From positions 1 to 59,177 of the forward strand of contig NZ_PYWL01000017.1 in NCBI RefSeq assembly GCF_003049525.1: a stretch of 59,177 nt of DNA, written 5' to 3'. Both the position numbers and the translations under genes were made by a program. The stretch comes from Lysinibacillus fusiformis. Its GTDB lineage: Bacteria > Bacillota > Bacilli > Bacillales_A > Planococcaceae. The first letter of the stretch is position 1. Each line of letters starts with the position of its first letter. The notes under the pieces were generated by a model. It was not told the DNA's origin and made no database searches. It saw nothing but the letters and a program-made list of their open reading frames with translations. This document shows, one piece after another, positions 17,828-25,741 of the stretch.

Positions 17828-17865
17828 AAAAAAGCTACCACGCCTTTACGACGTAGTAGCTTTTT
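17828..17865 (-). terminator. terminator of the two-component operon
   Basis: AAAAAGCTAC...GTAGCTTTTT stem; the last codons and stop of the histidine kinase gene lie in its loop and arm. It separates this operon from the VTC operon promoter. Confidence 0.75.
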
Positions 17866-19264
17866 GCAATAGTAATTCAAAAGAAGTTCCTGTGGCGTGA
17901 CTTTCGATTAATTTTAAGTCACCACCAATAGATTGTGCCATCATTTTACTAAGAGGTAATCCAAGACCTAACCCTCGAATGGCATATTTTTTATTCTCTC
18001 CTCTATAAAAACGCTCAAATACAAATGCCTGATCCTCTACAGGAATACCTCGCCCTGTATCCGTTACAATAATTGAGACCGTATCCCCTTGCTCTTTAAG
18101 TGTTAGCGTTACAGATCCTATATCCATCGACTGTTTCGCATTGGTTAATAAGTTGGTCATAATTTGCTGAATACGGACAATATCAACATGTACATGGATG
18201 GCAGGATCAACTAAGTGCAAGTTTACATGAACACTGTCATCTTCCTGCATTACTTCCCACTGTGCGACCGCCTCCCGCAGAAGCTGATTGACGTTTACAG
18301 GCTCAAGCTTCACCGGAATCGCATCTACTGCAAAGTGGTTAAAAGCAAGTAAATCACCAACCATTGTTTTCATTTTTGTCGTTTCGACCACAGCCATATC
18401 AATAAATTCCATTGCATCTTGTCCTGTTACAACGCCATCCTTTACAGCTTGTAATAGCCCACTTATAGAAGTGACGGGTGTTTTCAGTTCATGGGTGACG
18501 CCTGCCAATAATTCTGTTCTGGTTTTCTCCAGTTGTTCAAGTTTTTGAGCCATATTTTCAAAGGAAGTTACAAGCTCATATACCTCTTTTTCCTTACTAT
18601 CCTGAGGTAAATCGACTGAATAGCTACCCTCCTGCACTTGTTTTGATGCTGCTGCTACTTGTTTGATGGGACGTGCTAAACGTTTGGATAAAAAATAGAT
18701 AGCAACCCAGCCTAATAAAGCCAACGCCCCAATCAAAATGGCAAGCTGACCATAGGCTTGATTCACTCTTGTTAAATTTTCTTTCTTCTCCACTACTAAC
18801 ACCCAGCCAATTAGCTCCTGACTATTTTCTATTTTTCTTTTGACCACATATTGAACGGGCTCTAATCCTATCGTTAATTCCTTTGTACCTTCTTCACCAT
18901 CTAACATACTCACTACATTTTTAGCACTACCTGGTGGTACAGGGCGGTTACTTGTTATGATATTGCCCTTTGTATCGACTACATACAGGATAGGATCAAT
19001 TTCTCTCATAGTAAAACGTTCCCGATCCCTAATGAAACCAGGAATACCGTTAAACGGCCCATTACTGAGTCCCGAATTATCGGTTAAACGATAGACCGTC
19101 TCATCCGCTAAAAACTCCATCATCTCTAGTCGATTTTCAAACGTCGTATGGCGAATCCAAGCTGCCGAAATCAAGGAAATTATAGCTAAACCTATAAATA
19201 GTGTAAGTAAGTAACGGCTTGTCCAATATTGAAGTAAAGATATTCTTTTATTTCTTTTGAACAC
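17846..19264 (-). CDS. sensor histidine kinase
   Basis: A 472-residue classical sensor kinase. TM1 spans ~14-36, an extracytoplasmic sensor domain ~37-170, TM2 ~172-193 and HAMP ~193-245. HisKA has phosphoacceptor His258 in GVTHELKTPVTS; HATPase_c shows the N box in MTNLLTNAKQ, the G1 box DTGRGIP and the G2 box RGLGLGLPLS. It starts with GTG and overlaps the response-regulator gene by 17 bp, so the pair is translationally coupled. The stimulus is unknown. Given the shared promoter design it probably controls the VTC-DUF4956-CotH operon. Confidence 0.92.
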   Translation of the reverse strand: MFKRNKRISLLQYWTSRYLLTLFIGLAIISLISAAWIRHTTFENRLEMMEFLADETVYRLTDNSGLSNGPFNGIPGFIRDRERFTMREIDPILYVVDTKGNIITSNRPVPPGSAKNVVSMLDGEEGTKELTIGLEPVQYVVKRKIENSQELIGWVLVVEKKENLTRVNQAYGQLAILIGALALLGWVAIYFLSKRLARPIKQVAAASKQVQEGSYSVDLPQDSKEKEVYELVTSFENMAQKLEQLEKTRTELLAGVTHELKTPVTSISGLLQAVKDGVVTGQDAMEFIDMAVVETTKMKTMVGDLLAFNHFAVDAIPVKLEPVNVNQLLREAVAQWEVMQEDDSVHVNLHLVDPAIHVHVDIVRIQQIMTNLLTNAKQSMDIGSVTLTLKEQGDTVSIIVTDTGRGIPVEDQAFVFERFYRGENKKYAIRGLGLGLPLSKMMAQSIGGDLKLIESHATGTSFELLLQKATTS

Positions 19265-19934
19265 TCAGCTGATACCCCAATCCACGTAGTGTCTTTATTT
19301 CGCCCTCTGCTTCATCCCAATCCATCAATGCTTTACGAAGCCGTTTCACTGCTAAGTCTACCGCTCGATCACTTCCGTCATACTCCCAGCCCCAAACATG
19401 ATCAATGAGCTGATCACGCGTAAATGTTTGGTTCGGATGGTCAGCTAAAAATAAAAACACCGATAAATCTCTAGGCGTTAATAGTATTTCCTTCCCTCCT
19501 AGAAACACTCTATGTGCCTTCCTATCAATTTCGAGAGAACCGTAACGCTTTAAAGAGGATGAATCGGTGCTTCCTTCAGCCCGTCTTAAAACGGCCTTCA
19601 CTCTCGCAACAACTTCATCTGCAATAAAGGGCTTTGCAATATAATCGTCTGCCCCTTGGTCAAATCCTTCTAAACGGTAATTCACCTCACCTAAAGCGGT
19701 CAACATTATAATGGGACAAGCACTGAATTCTCTAATTTCCTTTAAAATAATCCAGCCATTTTTCTCAGGCAGCATAATATCTAGTAACACTAAATCTGGT
19801 TGGGTCTCAATAAATTTATCTAAAGCCTCACCACCACTAAAGCATTGTGTTACATCATAGCCGACCTTTTTCAAATAAACGTTTAACACCTGGCTAATTG
19901 CATATTCGTCTTCTATTACTAATATTTGCGCCAT
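19248..19934 (-). CDS. OmpR-family response regulator
   Basis: A 228-residue regulator. The receiver domain has acidic pocket E8-D9, phosphoacceptor Asp52 in VLLDIMLPEKNG, Thr79-like switch in IIMLTALGE, and Lys in DYIAKPF. The C-terminal winged helix (~130-225) has LTPRDLSVFLFLADHPNQ and RAVDLAVKRLRKAL recognition-helix motifs. OmpR-family members bind direct repeats spaced by about one helical turn. Exactly such TGACA repeats stand in its own promoter and in the VTC operon promoter. Confidence 0.94.
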   Translation of the reverse strand: MAQILVIEDEYAISQVLNVYLKKVGYDVTQCFSGGEALDKFIETQPDLVLLDIMLPEKNGWIILKEIREFSACPIIMLTALGEVNYRLEGFDQGADDYIAKPFIADEVVARVKAVLRRAEGSTDSSSLKRYGSLEIDRKAHRVFLGGKEILLTPRDLSVFLFLADHPNQTFTRDQLIDHVWGWEYDGSDRAVDLAVKRLRKALMDWDEAEGEIKTLRGLGYQLSVQKK

Positions 19935-19970
19935 TTTTGTTCACCTCGCGACTAACTAGCTCTTATGTTT

Positions 19971-20004
19971 ATTATAGCACTGGATTATGTCAGTTAAATG
20001 TCAG
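19971..20004 (-). promoter_or_regulatory. response-regulator promoter with TGACA direct repeats
   Basis: On the minus strand: TGACAtttaacTGACA (period 11 bp, 19988-20003), 11-bp gap, then perfect -10 TATAAT (19971-19976). Layout and spacing are identical to the VTC operon promoter. This suggests autoregulation by the encoded regulator. Confidence 0.7.
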
Positions 20005-20052
20005 CGTATAAGCAGAAGTATACTTACGATGAGAATATATTGAGGACTTCTA

Positions 20053-20113
20053 TTGACAATGTCTTCTTAAGCCACTTATCATTGATTGCGAATGATAATC
20101 AGTGATAATTCAT
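20053..20113 (+). promoter_or_regulatory. heme monooxygenase promoter and Fur-like box
   Basis: -35 TTGACA (20053-20058), 18-bp spacer, -10 TATCAT (20077-20082). An imperfect Fur box (GAATGATAATCAGTGATAAT region, 20088-20113) follows at the transcription start. Iron-bound Fur would block transcription; this fits a heme-iron release enzyme. Confidence 0.7.
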
Positions 20114-20150
20114 TCAAAAACCTAGTAAATGAAAATAAGGGGGGAAAAGC

Positions 20151-20486
20151 ATGATCATTGTTACAAATCGTATTCAAGTGAAGCCAGGTTTTGCAGCAAG
20201 AATGGCTCCAAACTTTACAAAACCAGGTCCTCTACAACAATTTGAAGGCTTCCATAAAGTAGAGGTATTAATTTCAACGGATGATCCTACTTATGACGAA
20301 ATGAGTGTTAATATGTATTGGGAATCCAAGGAGCATTTCCAAGCATGGCGTAATAGCGATGCATTTGCTGCAGCCCATCACCGTCCAAGTTCAGGCTCTG
20401 AAGGGGAAAAAACGGATAGCCCAATTATCGGTAGCAAAATAGTAGTTGCTGAATTAGCAACTTCCATCGAAGCTTTACGTTCATAA
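20151..20486 (+). CDS. heme-degrading monooxygenase, IsdG/HmoA family
   Basis: A 111-residue dimeric ferredoxin-fold heme oxygenase. It cleaves cytosolic heme to release iron. The catalytic Asn-Trp-His triad of IsdG-type enzymes is in place: Asn6 (IVTNRI), Trp66 (FQAWRNS) and His76 (FAAAHHR), and the length matches IsdG. The start has AAGGGGGG upstream. A Fur-like operator overlies the promoter and a terminator follows 44 bp after the stop, so it is a monocistronic iron-starvation gene. Confidence 0.9.
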   Translation: MIIVTNRIQVKPGFAARMAPNFTKPGPLQQFEGFHKVEVLISTDDPTYDEMSVNMYWESKEHFQAWRNSDAFAAAHHRPSSGSEGEKTDSPIIGSKIVVAELATSIEALRS

Positions 20487-20530
20487 ACACACTAAATATT
20501 TATACATGATCTTCTGATTCTATCTAAAAA

Positions 20531-20561
20531 GCCCTGCATGTTGGCATACAATGCAGGGTCT
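20531..20561 (+). terminator. terminator
   Basis: GCCCTGCAT pairs with ATGCAGGG(T)C, followed by TTTTT, after the heme monooxygenase gene. Confidence 0.85.
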
Positions 20562-20631
20562 TTTTCATTAAGGTAGTTTGTACAACATCTTTTTATAAAT
20601 GATTAGTCCTAATACAGGGAAATATTTTTCA

Positions 20632-21663
20632 TCATCGTGCTAAAAAAATAACAAGAAAATAGCCTAACACGGATAGACAAACTGAACCAATTAAACCAGC
20701 AACAAACGCCTTTACTCCAAGCTCCTTAAACGTTTTAATCTCAACATTTAATCCAAGACCTGCCATCGCCATAGCAATTAAAATGTAAGCAATATTTACA
20801 AGGGCTTGCGCCACATTAGCCGGTATAATACCTAATGAATTAATCGCACTCATTGCTAAGAAACCTACTATAAACCACGGTATGATTGACAATGAAAATG
20901 CTTTTTTCTCTTCCCCTTTAGCCGTTTTTCGATAGAAAATACCGATTATAAGGGCTACTGGAACAAGCAGTGCGACACGCGTTAACTTTACAATGACCGC
21001 TATATCAATGGCTTCATCTCCACCTGCGGATGCCGCGGCAATAACATGAGCAATTTCATGTAAGGTACCACCTGCGAAAATGCCATACTCTGTTGGTGTT
21101 AAGTTCATTACAGCATAAAGTACTGTATAAACAAGTGTAAATACTGTACCTAATAATGCAACAATGGCTGCCCCCACAGCAGTTTCCTTTTCATTTGCTT
21201 TAATTTGAGGTGCAATTGCCACGACAGCTGCAGCTCCACAAATGGCGGTTCCACAAGCCGTTAGTATCCCTAGCTTTTGATCTACGTGGAAAATTTTTGT
21301 TAGACCATATACTACAATTAATGCAAATAATAAATTAATGACGGCAATCAAAAAAACATTAGCGCCAGCGTGATAAATATCAGCTAAATTTAAACGCATC
21401 CCCAATAAAATAATACCGAATCGTAATAGCTTCTTACTGGAAAATGAAATTCCCACTTGCCAGGAATCCTGCACTTTAAATGCTGCGCGCCAAGCCATCC
21501 CTAATATAATAGCAATGACCAATTGCCCTAATATTGAAAAGAAAGGAAAAGTAGCAATATATTTTGCAACTAAGGCTATCAAGAGTGTTAGTAATATTCC
21601 CTTTAGAAAGTTTGGATGAAGTGCGTATTTTCCTTTGTTCTGTCCATTAACCATGATGTTCAC
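20632..21663 (-). CDS. YeiH/UPF0324 family membrane exporter
   Basis: A 343-residue membrane protein with about 9-10 hydrophobic helices. Family signatures are LGMRLNLADI, TACGTAICGAAAVVAIAPQIKA (about residues 135-156), GTLHEIAHVIAA and KLTRVALLVP. YeiH proteins are annotated as putative sulfate/sulfite exporters, and in enterobacteria the divergent LysR regulator YeiE responds to sulfite. Here too a LysR gene is divergent 104 bp away. The start is GTG with AAGGAG 6 nt upstream. The transported substrate is inferred from the family. Confidence 0.88.
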   Translation of the reverse strand: MNIMVNGQNKGKYALHPNFLKGILLTLLIALVAKYIATFPFFSILGQLVIAIILGMAWRAAFKVQDSWQVGISFSSKKLLRFGIILLGMRLNLADIYHAGANVFLIAVINLLFALIVVYGLTKIFHVDQKLGILTACGTAICGAAAVVAIAPQIKANEKETAVGAAIVALLGTVFTLVYTVLYAVMNLTPTEYGIFAGGTLHEIAHVIAAASAGGDEAIDIAVIVKLTRVALLVPVALIIGIFYRKTAKGEEKKAFSLSIIPWFIVGFLAMSAINSLGIIPANVAQALVNIAYILIAMAMAGLGLNVEIKTFKELGVKAFVAGLIGSVCLSVLGYFLVIFLAR

Positions 21664-21767
21664 TTCTTTCTCCTTTGTTGATTACTACTTTATAAAAAAG
21701 CTCATGATTAGTAAAATACATATATATAATTGTTATTATTAATATTTCTAATTACAGGGGTGTAAAT

Positions 21768-22649
21768 ATGCAATATGAGGCTTTAAAAACGTTCATCACA
21801 CTGGTAGAGGTCAATAATTTTACAAAGGCCTCAGAAATACTTCATATTTCACAGCCGAGTGTCAGCCTACACATTAAGAACCTTGAGCAGGAATTACAAA
21901 CTACTTTATTTATTCGTTCGCCAAAATCTGTACAAATTACACCAACTGGTGAAATTCTCTATAAACGGGCTAAGCAGATTATGGCGATAACTGAGGCAGC
22001 TAAGGATGACATTGCAGCCTATCATCAAGAAGTACAAGGGACACTTGTCATAGGTGCTAGTTTTACCATTGGAGAATATATATTGCCTCCCATTATCGCT
22101 AGCTTGCAACAACGCTTCCCACAACTTGAGCTTCAAATTATTATTGGTAATACGAAAGAAATCATTCAATATACAAAATTATTGCAAGTTGATATTGGCC
22201 TGATAGAAGGACAAGCCCACGACAATGAACTTTTGATTAAGCCATTTATGCAGGATGAGTTATTTATTGTCAGTGCAAGTAATCATCCATTGACAAAGCA
22301 ATTGCCTATTACTGCGGACAAGCTTCAACAGCAAAGCTGGGTTGCGCGTGAGGAAGGCTCCGGCACACGTTATTATTTAGATCATTTATTTAGAGCTAAT
22401 GGTTTACTGGTCCAATCACTGTTAACCATTAGCAGTAATCAGGGCGTTAAAGAAAGCGTTATGCAAGGACTTGGGCTTTCCCTACTGTCTGCGTGTGTCA
22501 TTGAGCGTGAGTTGAAAAATGGTGATATGGCGATTCTCTCCCTTGAAGGACAGCATTTTATGCGGACATTTTCTTATCTTTGTTCGCCAACTATGAAAAA
22601 TAAGCGGAATGTCGATATTTTAATTGAAGCATTATCAAAAAAAGCTTAG
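21768..22649 (+). CDS. LysR-family regulator of the YeiH-like gene
   Basis: A 293-residue LysR activator. The N-terminal winged helix (residues 3-62) has FTKASEILHISQPSVSLHIKNLEQEL. The C-terminal effector domain shows TLVIGASFTIGEYILPPII and an inducer-site type VAREEGSGTRYYLDHLF. This resembles CysL/YwfK/YeiE regulators that govern sulfite/sulfur genes. It is divergent from the YeiH gene and probably acts on the shared 104-bp AT-rich intergenic region. The stop is embedded in a terminator shared with the next, convergent gene. Confidence 0.9.
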   Translation: MQYEALKTFITLVEVNNFTKASEILHISQPSVSLHIKNLEQELQTTLFIRSPKSVQITPTGEILYKRAKQIMAITEAAKDDIAAYHQEVQGTLVIGASFTIGEYILPPIIASLQQRFPQLELQIIIGNTKEIIQYTKLLQVDIGLIEGQAHDNELLIKPFMQDELFIVSASNHPLTKQLPITADKLQQQSWVAREEGSGTRYYLDHLFRANGLLVQSLLTISSNQGVKESVMQGLGLSLLSACVIERELKNGDMAILSLEGQHFMRTFSYLCSPTMKNKRNVDILIEALSKKA

Positions 22650-22677
22650 CTGACTTTTCCCGTCGCTAAGCTTTTTT
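22637..22677. terminator. bidirectional terminator between two LysR genes
   Basis: AAAAAAGCTTAGC pairs with GCTAAGCTTTTTT around a 14-nt loop. It overlaps both 3' coding ends. Confidence 0.85.
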
Positions 22678-23583
22678 GATGGTTCTTCTAGTATTAAAAC
22701 GTTTATGTTCAATGATTTCGACAAATTTGGTCGCCGCTCGAGAAAGGGGTACGGTCTTTAAAAAGCACATACCTATACTCCTTGGCGGAATTTTCCCATT
22801 TAAAGATAATTCGTATAGAAGTCCTCGGTGGAGATAATCCTTTGAAAACTCCTTTGTAACACATGCGATTCCTAAATTACTACGGGCAAATTCTAATACA
22901 AGATCATGTGAACCTAACTCAAACTCAGGTTCAATATGGACCCCATTGGATAATAAGAAATCCTCTACGTATTTGCGGGAATTGGATTTTTTCTCCAGGA
23001 AAATAAGCGGGAATTTTAACAGGTCCTCATAGCTTAAACTTTTAGAAGCCAGTGTCTTATATTTCTCCCCACAGACAAAAATATCTTGAATATCCGTACA
23101 TACCGTTAACTGTAATGTCGAATCCTCTATAGGAAAATTACAAAAACCGATATCCACCTCACCTGATTTAATAAAATTACAAATTTCTGAGGTAGTACCA
23201 TTTAGCATTTCCAACTTAATATTCGGATACATCGTATGAAATGCCTCTAAATAAGGCATAAGGAAAAAACGTGAAATCGTATCTCCTACGCCAATCTTTA
23301 GTTGCCCAGTTGTTAAATTTTTAAATTCTAATAACTTTTCTTCACCCGCATCTAACAGTCCTAAAGCCGAATTTGTATATTCAAATAGCAGACTGCCCTC
23401 TGTTGTCAAAGTGACCCCCTTAGGCGTCCGATTAAAAAGACGTGTACCCAGCTCCTTTTCCAGTTGCATCATCGCTTGACTAACAGCAGGTTGAGTCATA
23501 TATAAATCCTTGGCGGCTCTTGAAAAGCTATTATTTTTAGCTACAACACTAAAAACACGGTATAAATCTAATTTCCCTATCAT
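22666..23583 (-). CDS. LysR-family regulator
   Basis: A 305-residue LysR regulator. Its helix-turn-helix is NSFSRAAKDLYMTQPAVSQAMMQLEKEL (residues ~18-45), with effector domain opening QLKIGVGDTISRFFLMPYL. It is divergent from the F420-glutamate-ligase-like gene (121-bp gap), which is its likely target. The gap contains the interrupted dyad CTTATA..TATAAG near 23585-23600, which could be part of a LysR site. The effector is unknown. Confidence 0.9.
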   Translation of the reverse strand: MIGKLDLYRVFSVVAKNNSFSRAAKDLYMTQPAVSQAMMQLEKELGTRLFNRTPKGVTLTTEGSLLFEYTNSALGLLDAGEEKLLEFKNLTTGQLKIGVGDTISRFFLMPYLEAFHTMYPNIKLEMLNGTTSEICNFIKSGEVDIGFCNFPIEDSTLQLTVCTDIQDIFVCGEKYKTLASKSLSYEDLLKFPLIFLEKKSNSRKYVEDFLLSNGVHIEPEFELGSHDLVLEFARSNLGIACVTKEFSKDYLHRGLLYELSLNGKIPPRSIGMCFLKTVPLSRAATKFVEIIEHKRFNTRRTIKKA

Positions 23584-23704
23584 ATAAGCACCTCTTATAG
23601 CTAGTATATGAACTATTAATTTTACTTATATCATGAGTGAGGCGTATAGTAAAACCATATGGATTTTAAATCACTTTACGAAAGTTAAATGAGGAGAGAT
23701 TAAG

Positions 23705-24895
23705 TTGGAACGTGTAATCGGTACAGTTGTAAGAGGTCTTCGTGGTCCTATTATTAACGAAGGCGATCATATTGAACAAATCGTTTTAGATACGGTGTTA
23801 AATGCTGCGAAAGTAGAAGGTTACGCTATTGAGGATCGAGATATTGTGACCGTAACTGAGTCAGTCGTAGCACGTGCACAAGGGAACTACGCAACAATTG
23901 ATGATATCGCTGTGGATGTAGCCGCGAAATTTGGCAATGATACTGTAGGAGTTATTTTCCCTATTTTAAGTCGAAATCGTTTTGCTAACTGTTTACGTGG
24001 TATTGCTAAGGGCGTTAAAAAGGTTGTCTTAATGCTAAGCTACCCATCTGATGAAGTTGGTAATCATCTTGTCGATATCGATGAGTTAGATGTAAAAGGC
24101 ATTAATCCTTGGACAGATACATTAAATGAAGTGGAATTTCGCGAGCATTTCGGCTATAAAAAGCATACATTTACTGGTGTAGATTATATTGAATACTATA
24201 AAGAATTAATTGAAGCAGAAGGGGCTACATGTGAGGTCATCTTCTCCAATAACCCAAAAACAATTTTAGATTATACAAAGAGTGTTCTAGCATGTGATAT
24301 TCACTCACGTTTCCGCACAAAGCGCATTTTAACAGCAAACGGTGCTGAAAAAGTTTACAGCCTTGATAATATTTTAGCTGAATCCATCAATGGATCTGGT
24401 TTCAATGCTGAATATGGACTACTTGGCTCTAACAAAGCTACAGAAGATAGTATTAAGTTGTTCCCACATACTTGCCAGCCAATTGTTGACGGTATCCAAG
24501 CTAAAATCAAAGAAGCTACAGGAAAAACTGTAGAAGTTATGATTTACGGAGATGGTGCATTCAAAGATCCTGTGGGTAAGATTTGGGAGTTAGCAGATCC
24601 TGTTGTTTCTCCAGCATTCACAGCCGGATTAAACGGAACTCCTAACGAGGTTAAATTAAAATATTTAGCAGACAATGACTTTGCTGATCTTCGAGGAGAA
24701 GAGTTAAAAGCTGCTATTTCTGAATACATTCAAAATAAAGATGAAGATTTAACAGGTCAAATGGCTGCACAAGGAACAACACCGCGCCGCTTAACTGACC
24801 TTATCGGCTCTCTATCTGATTTAACATCAGGTTCAGGGGACAAAGGAACTCCTATGATTTATATTCAAGGATATTTCGATAATTACACTAAATAA
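23705..24895 (+). CDS. coenzyme F420-0:L-glutamate ligase homologue
   Basis: A 396-residue protein similar to CofE/FbiB-type F420-0 gamma-glutamyl ligases, which add glutamate to coenzyme F420-0 using GTP. Visible segments are the N-terminal domain (RGLRGPIINEGDHIEQIV, DIVTVTESVVARAQGNY) and a C-terminal catalytic half with GDGAFKDPVGKIWELADPVVSPAF. The TTG start is preceded by GAGGAG. Most Bacillaceae do not make F420, and no other F420 gene lies in the window, so the in vivo substrate may be something else. It is monocistronic and divergent from a LysR gene. Confidence 0.8.
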   Translation: MERVIGTVVRGLRGPIINEGDHIEQIVLDTVLNAAKVEGYAIEDRDIVTVTESVVARAQGNYATIDDIAVDVAAKFGNDTVGVIFPILSRNRFANCLRGIAKGVKKVVLMLSYPSDEVGNHLVDIDELDVKGINPWTDTLNEVEFREHFGYKKHTFTGVDYIEYYKELIEAEGATCEVIFSNNPKTILDYTKSVLACDIHSRFRTKRILTANGAEKVYSLDNILAESINGSGFNAEYGLLGSNKATEDSIKLFPHTCQPIVDGIQAKIKEATGKTVEVMIYGDGAFKDPVGKIWELADPVVSPAFTAGLNGTPNEVKLKYLADNDFADLRGEELKAAISEYIQNKDEDLTGQMAAQGTTPRRLTDLIGSLSDLTSGSGDKGTPMIYIQGYFDNYTK

Positions 24896-24898
24896 TAT

Positions 24899-24936
24899 AA
24901 AAGAACTCTCGTACTAGTGACGGGAGTTCTTTTTTG
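24899..24936. terminator. terminator shared by the F420-ligase-like gene and the RNA-repair operon
   Basis: AAGAACTCtCGT pairs with ACGgGAGTTCTT. The plus side is followed by TTTTT and the minus side by TTATATTATTT. On the minus strand it starts 5 nt after the tRNA-like RNA, so it would define that RNA's 3' end. Confidence 0.8.
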
Positions 24937-24940
24937 GATG

Positions 24941-25005
24941 GAGGATGACAGGAATCGAACCTGTAATCCCTAGATGAAAGGGATATGCAGCCTAGCAACT
25001 TCCTC
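24941..25005 (-). ncRNA. tRNA-like RNA, D-arm-reduced, at the end of the RNA-repair operon
   Basis: The minus strand folds as a tRNA-like molecule of ~65 nt. The acceptor-like stem is GAGGAAG/CATCCTC (6 of 7 pairs). After TT comes a reduced D region (GCTAGGCTGC, at most a 2-bp stem). The anticodon arm is TCCCT-TTCATCT-AGGGA (5 bp, 7-nt loop, U33 present, CAU in anticodon position). The variable region is only 2 nt. The T-arm is canonical, ACAGG-TTCGATT-CCTGT. No CCA is encoded. Position 37 is C instead of a purine. The missing D-arm and short variable loop argue against a translating tRNA-Met. It lies on the same strand 76 bp after the RNA ligase stop and directly before a terminator, so it is probably cotranscribed. 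Structure is read directly; function is inference. Confidence 0.7.
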
Positions 25006-25081
25006 ATATATACTATGGTTGCTTTATTCTATAAAGTATTACATTTTTCTCAGTCCTTTTCATAAATGAGTGTAATTACGT

Positions 25082-25717
25082 TTATTTTAAACGGTTAGGT
25101 ATTACTTTTTCTTGTAGCCAATGCTCACTTGTTTGAACATGGTGAGGTCTCACAAATTTGCCCAAATTATATTGGAAATCATCATAATGAAAGGATGCGG
25201 CATTTCGAATGACATAACCCTCTTGCTCACCATCAAACATTGATTTCCCAGTAAACATTCGTTTTATTTTACGCTCATCAAAAATCCCTCTGTATAAAAC
25301 AGGCACCGTTTCAACACCTAATTTTTCCGCAAAGGCAACCGTCTCATCCCAACTCAAACAAATATTATCTTCATTCCAAATACTAAATAAATAAAAATAA
25401 CTTGTTAATGCCTGATAATATATAGAATGCTTCGCGTACATATTTTCTCCACATAATCGCCAACTATCTGGGATCTGATAAGAAAAACTAGCATGGAATG
25501 TTTTGACCCAATGTCTAGAAGGATGGTTAGCTGAATGGATGCTTCTAGCATGCATATAGTCCTTGTACAGCGTTGTTCCTTCTCCATCTAACTTTTCAGT
25601 GACAACAACCTCTTTCCCAATAAAATGATTCACATTTTTAGCAACCTTGTCATCATGAGTATAGCTTCTGCTCCATGGTAAATGGTAGCTTCTTGGATAT
25701 TTCATTAATTTCGTCAT
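25082..25717 (-). CDS. Rnl-type RNA ligase
   Basis: A 211-residue ATP-dependent RNA ligase catalytic domain (nucleotidyltransferase superfamily, PF09414-like). Motif I is EKLDGEG with the nucleotide-accepting Lys42; motif Ia-like Arg58 is in HARSIH. Motif III is LCGENMYAKHSIYY (88-101), motif IV is EGYVIR (166-171) and motif V is GKFVRP (186-191). It seals 5'-phosphate and 3'-OH RNA ends. No separate C-terminal specificity domain is present. It starts 24 bp after the Pnk-HD gene, so end-healing and end-sealing enzymes are made together. The natural substrate is unknown; nicked tRNA is typical for such pathways. Confidence 0.9.
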   Translation of the reverse strand: MTKLMKYPRSYHLPWSRSYTHDDKVAKNVNHFIGKEVVVTEKLDGEGTTLYKDYMHARSIHSANHPSRHWVKTFHASFSYQIPDSWRLCGENMYAKHSIYYQALTSYFYLFSIWNEDNICLSWDETVAFAEKLGVETVPVLYRGIFDERKIKRMFTGKSMFDGEQEGYVIRNAASFHYDDFQYNLGKFVRPHHVQTSEHWLQEKVIPNRLK

Positions 25718-25741
25718 ATTTACACTTCCTTTCTTTACTGT

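Noticed and set aside
24941..25005. Ordinary tRNA-Met or tRNA-Ile(CAU) gene
   Set aside because: The D-arm is too short, the variable region has only 2 nt, position 37 is C and the acceptor end has a mismatch. I therefore annotate a tRNA-like RNA instead.
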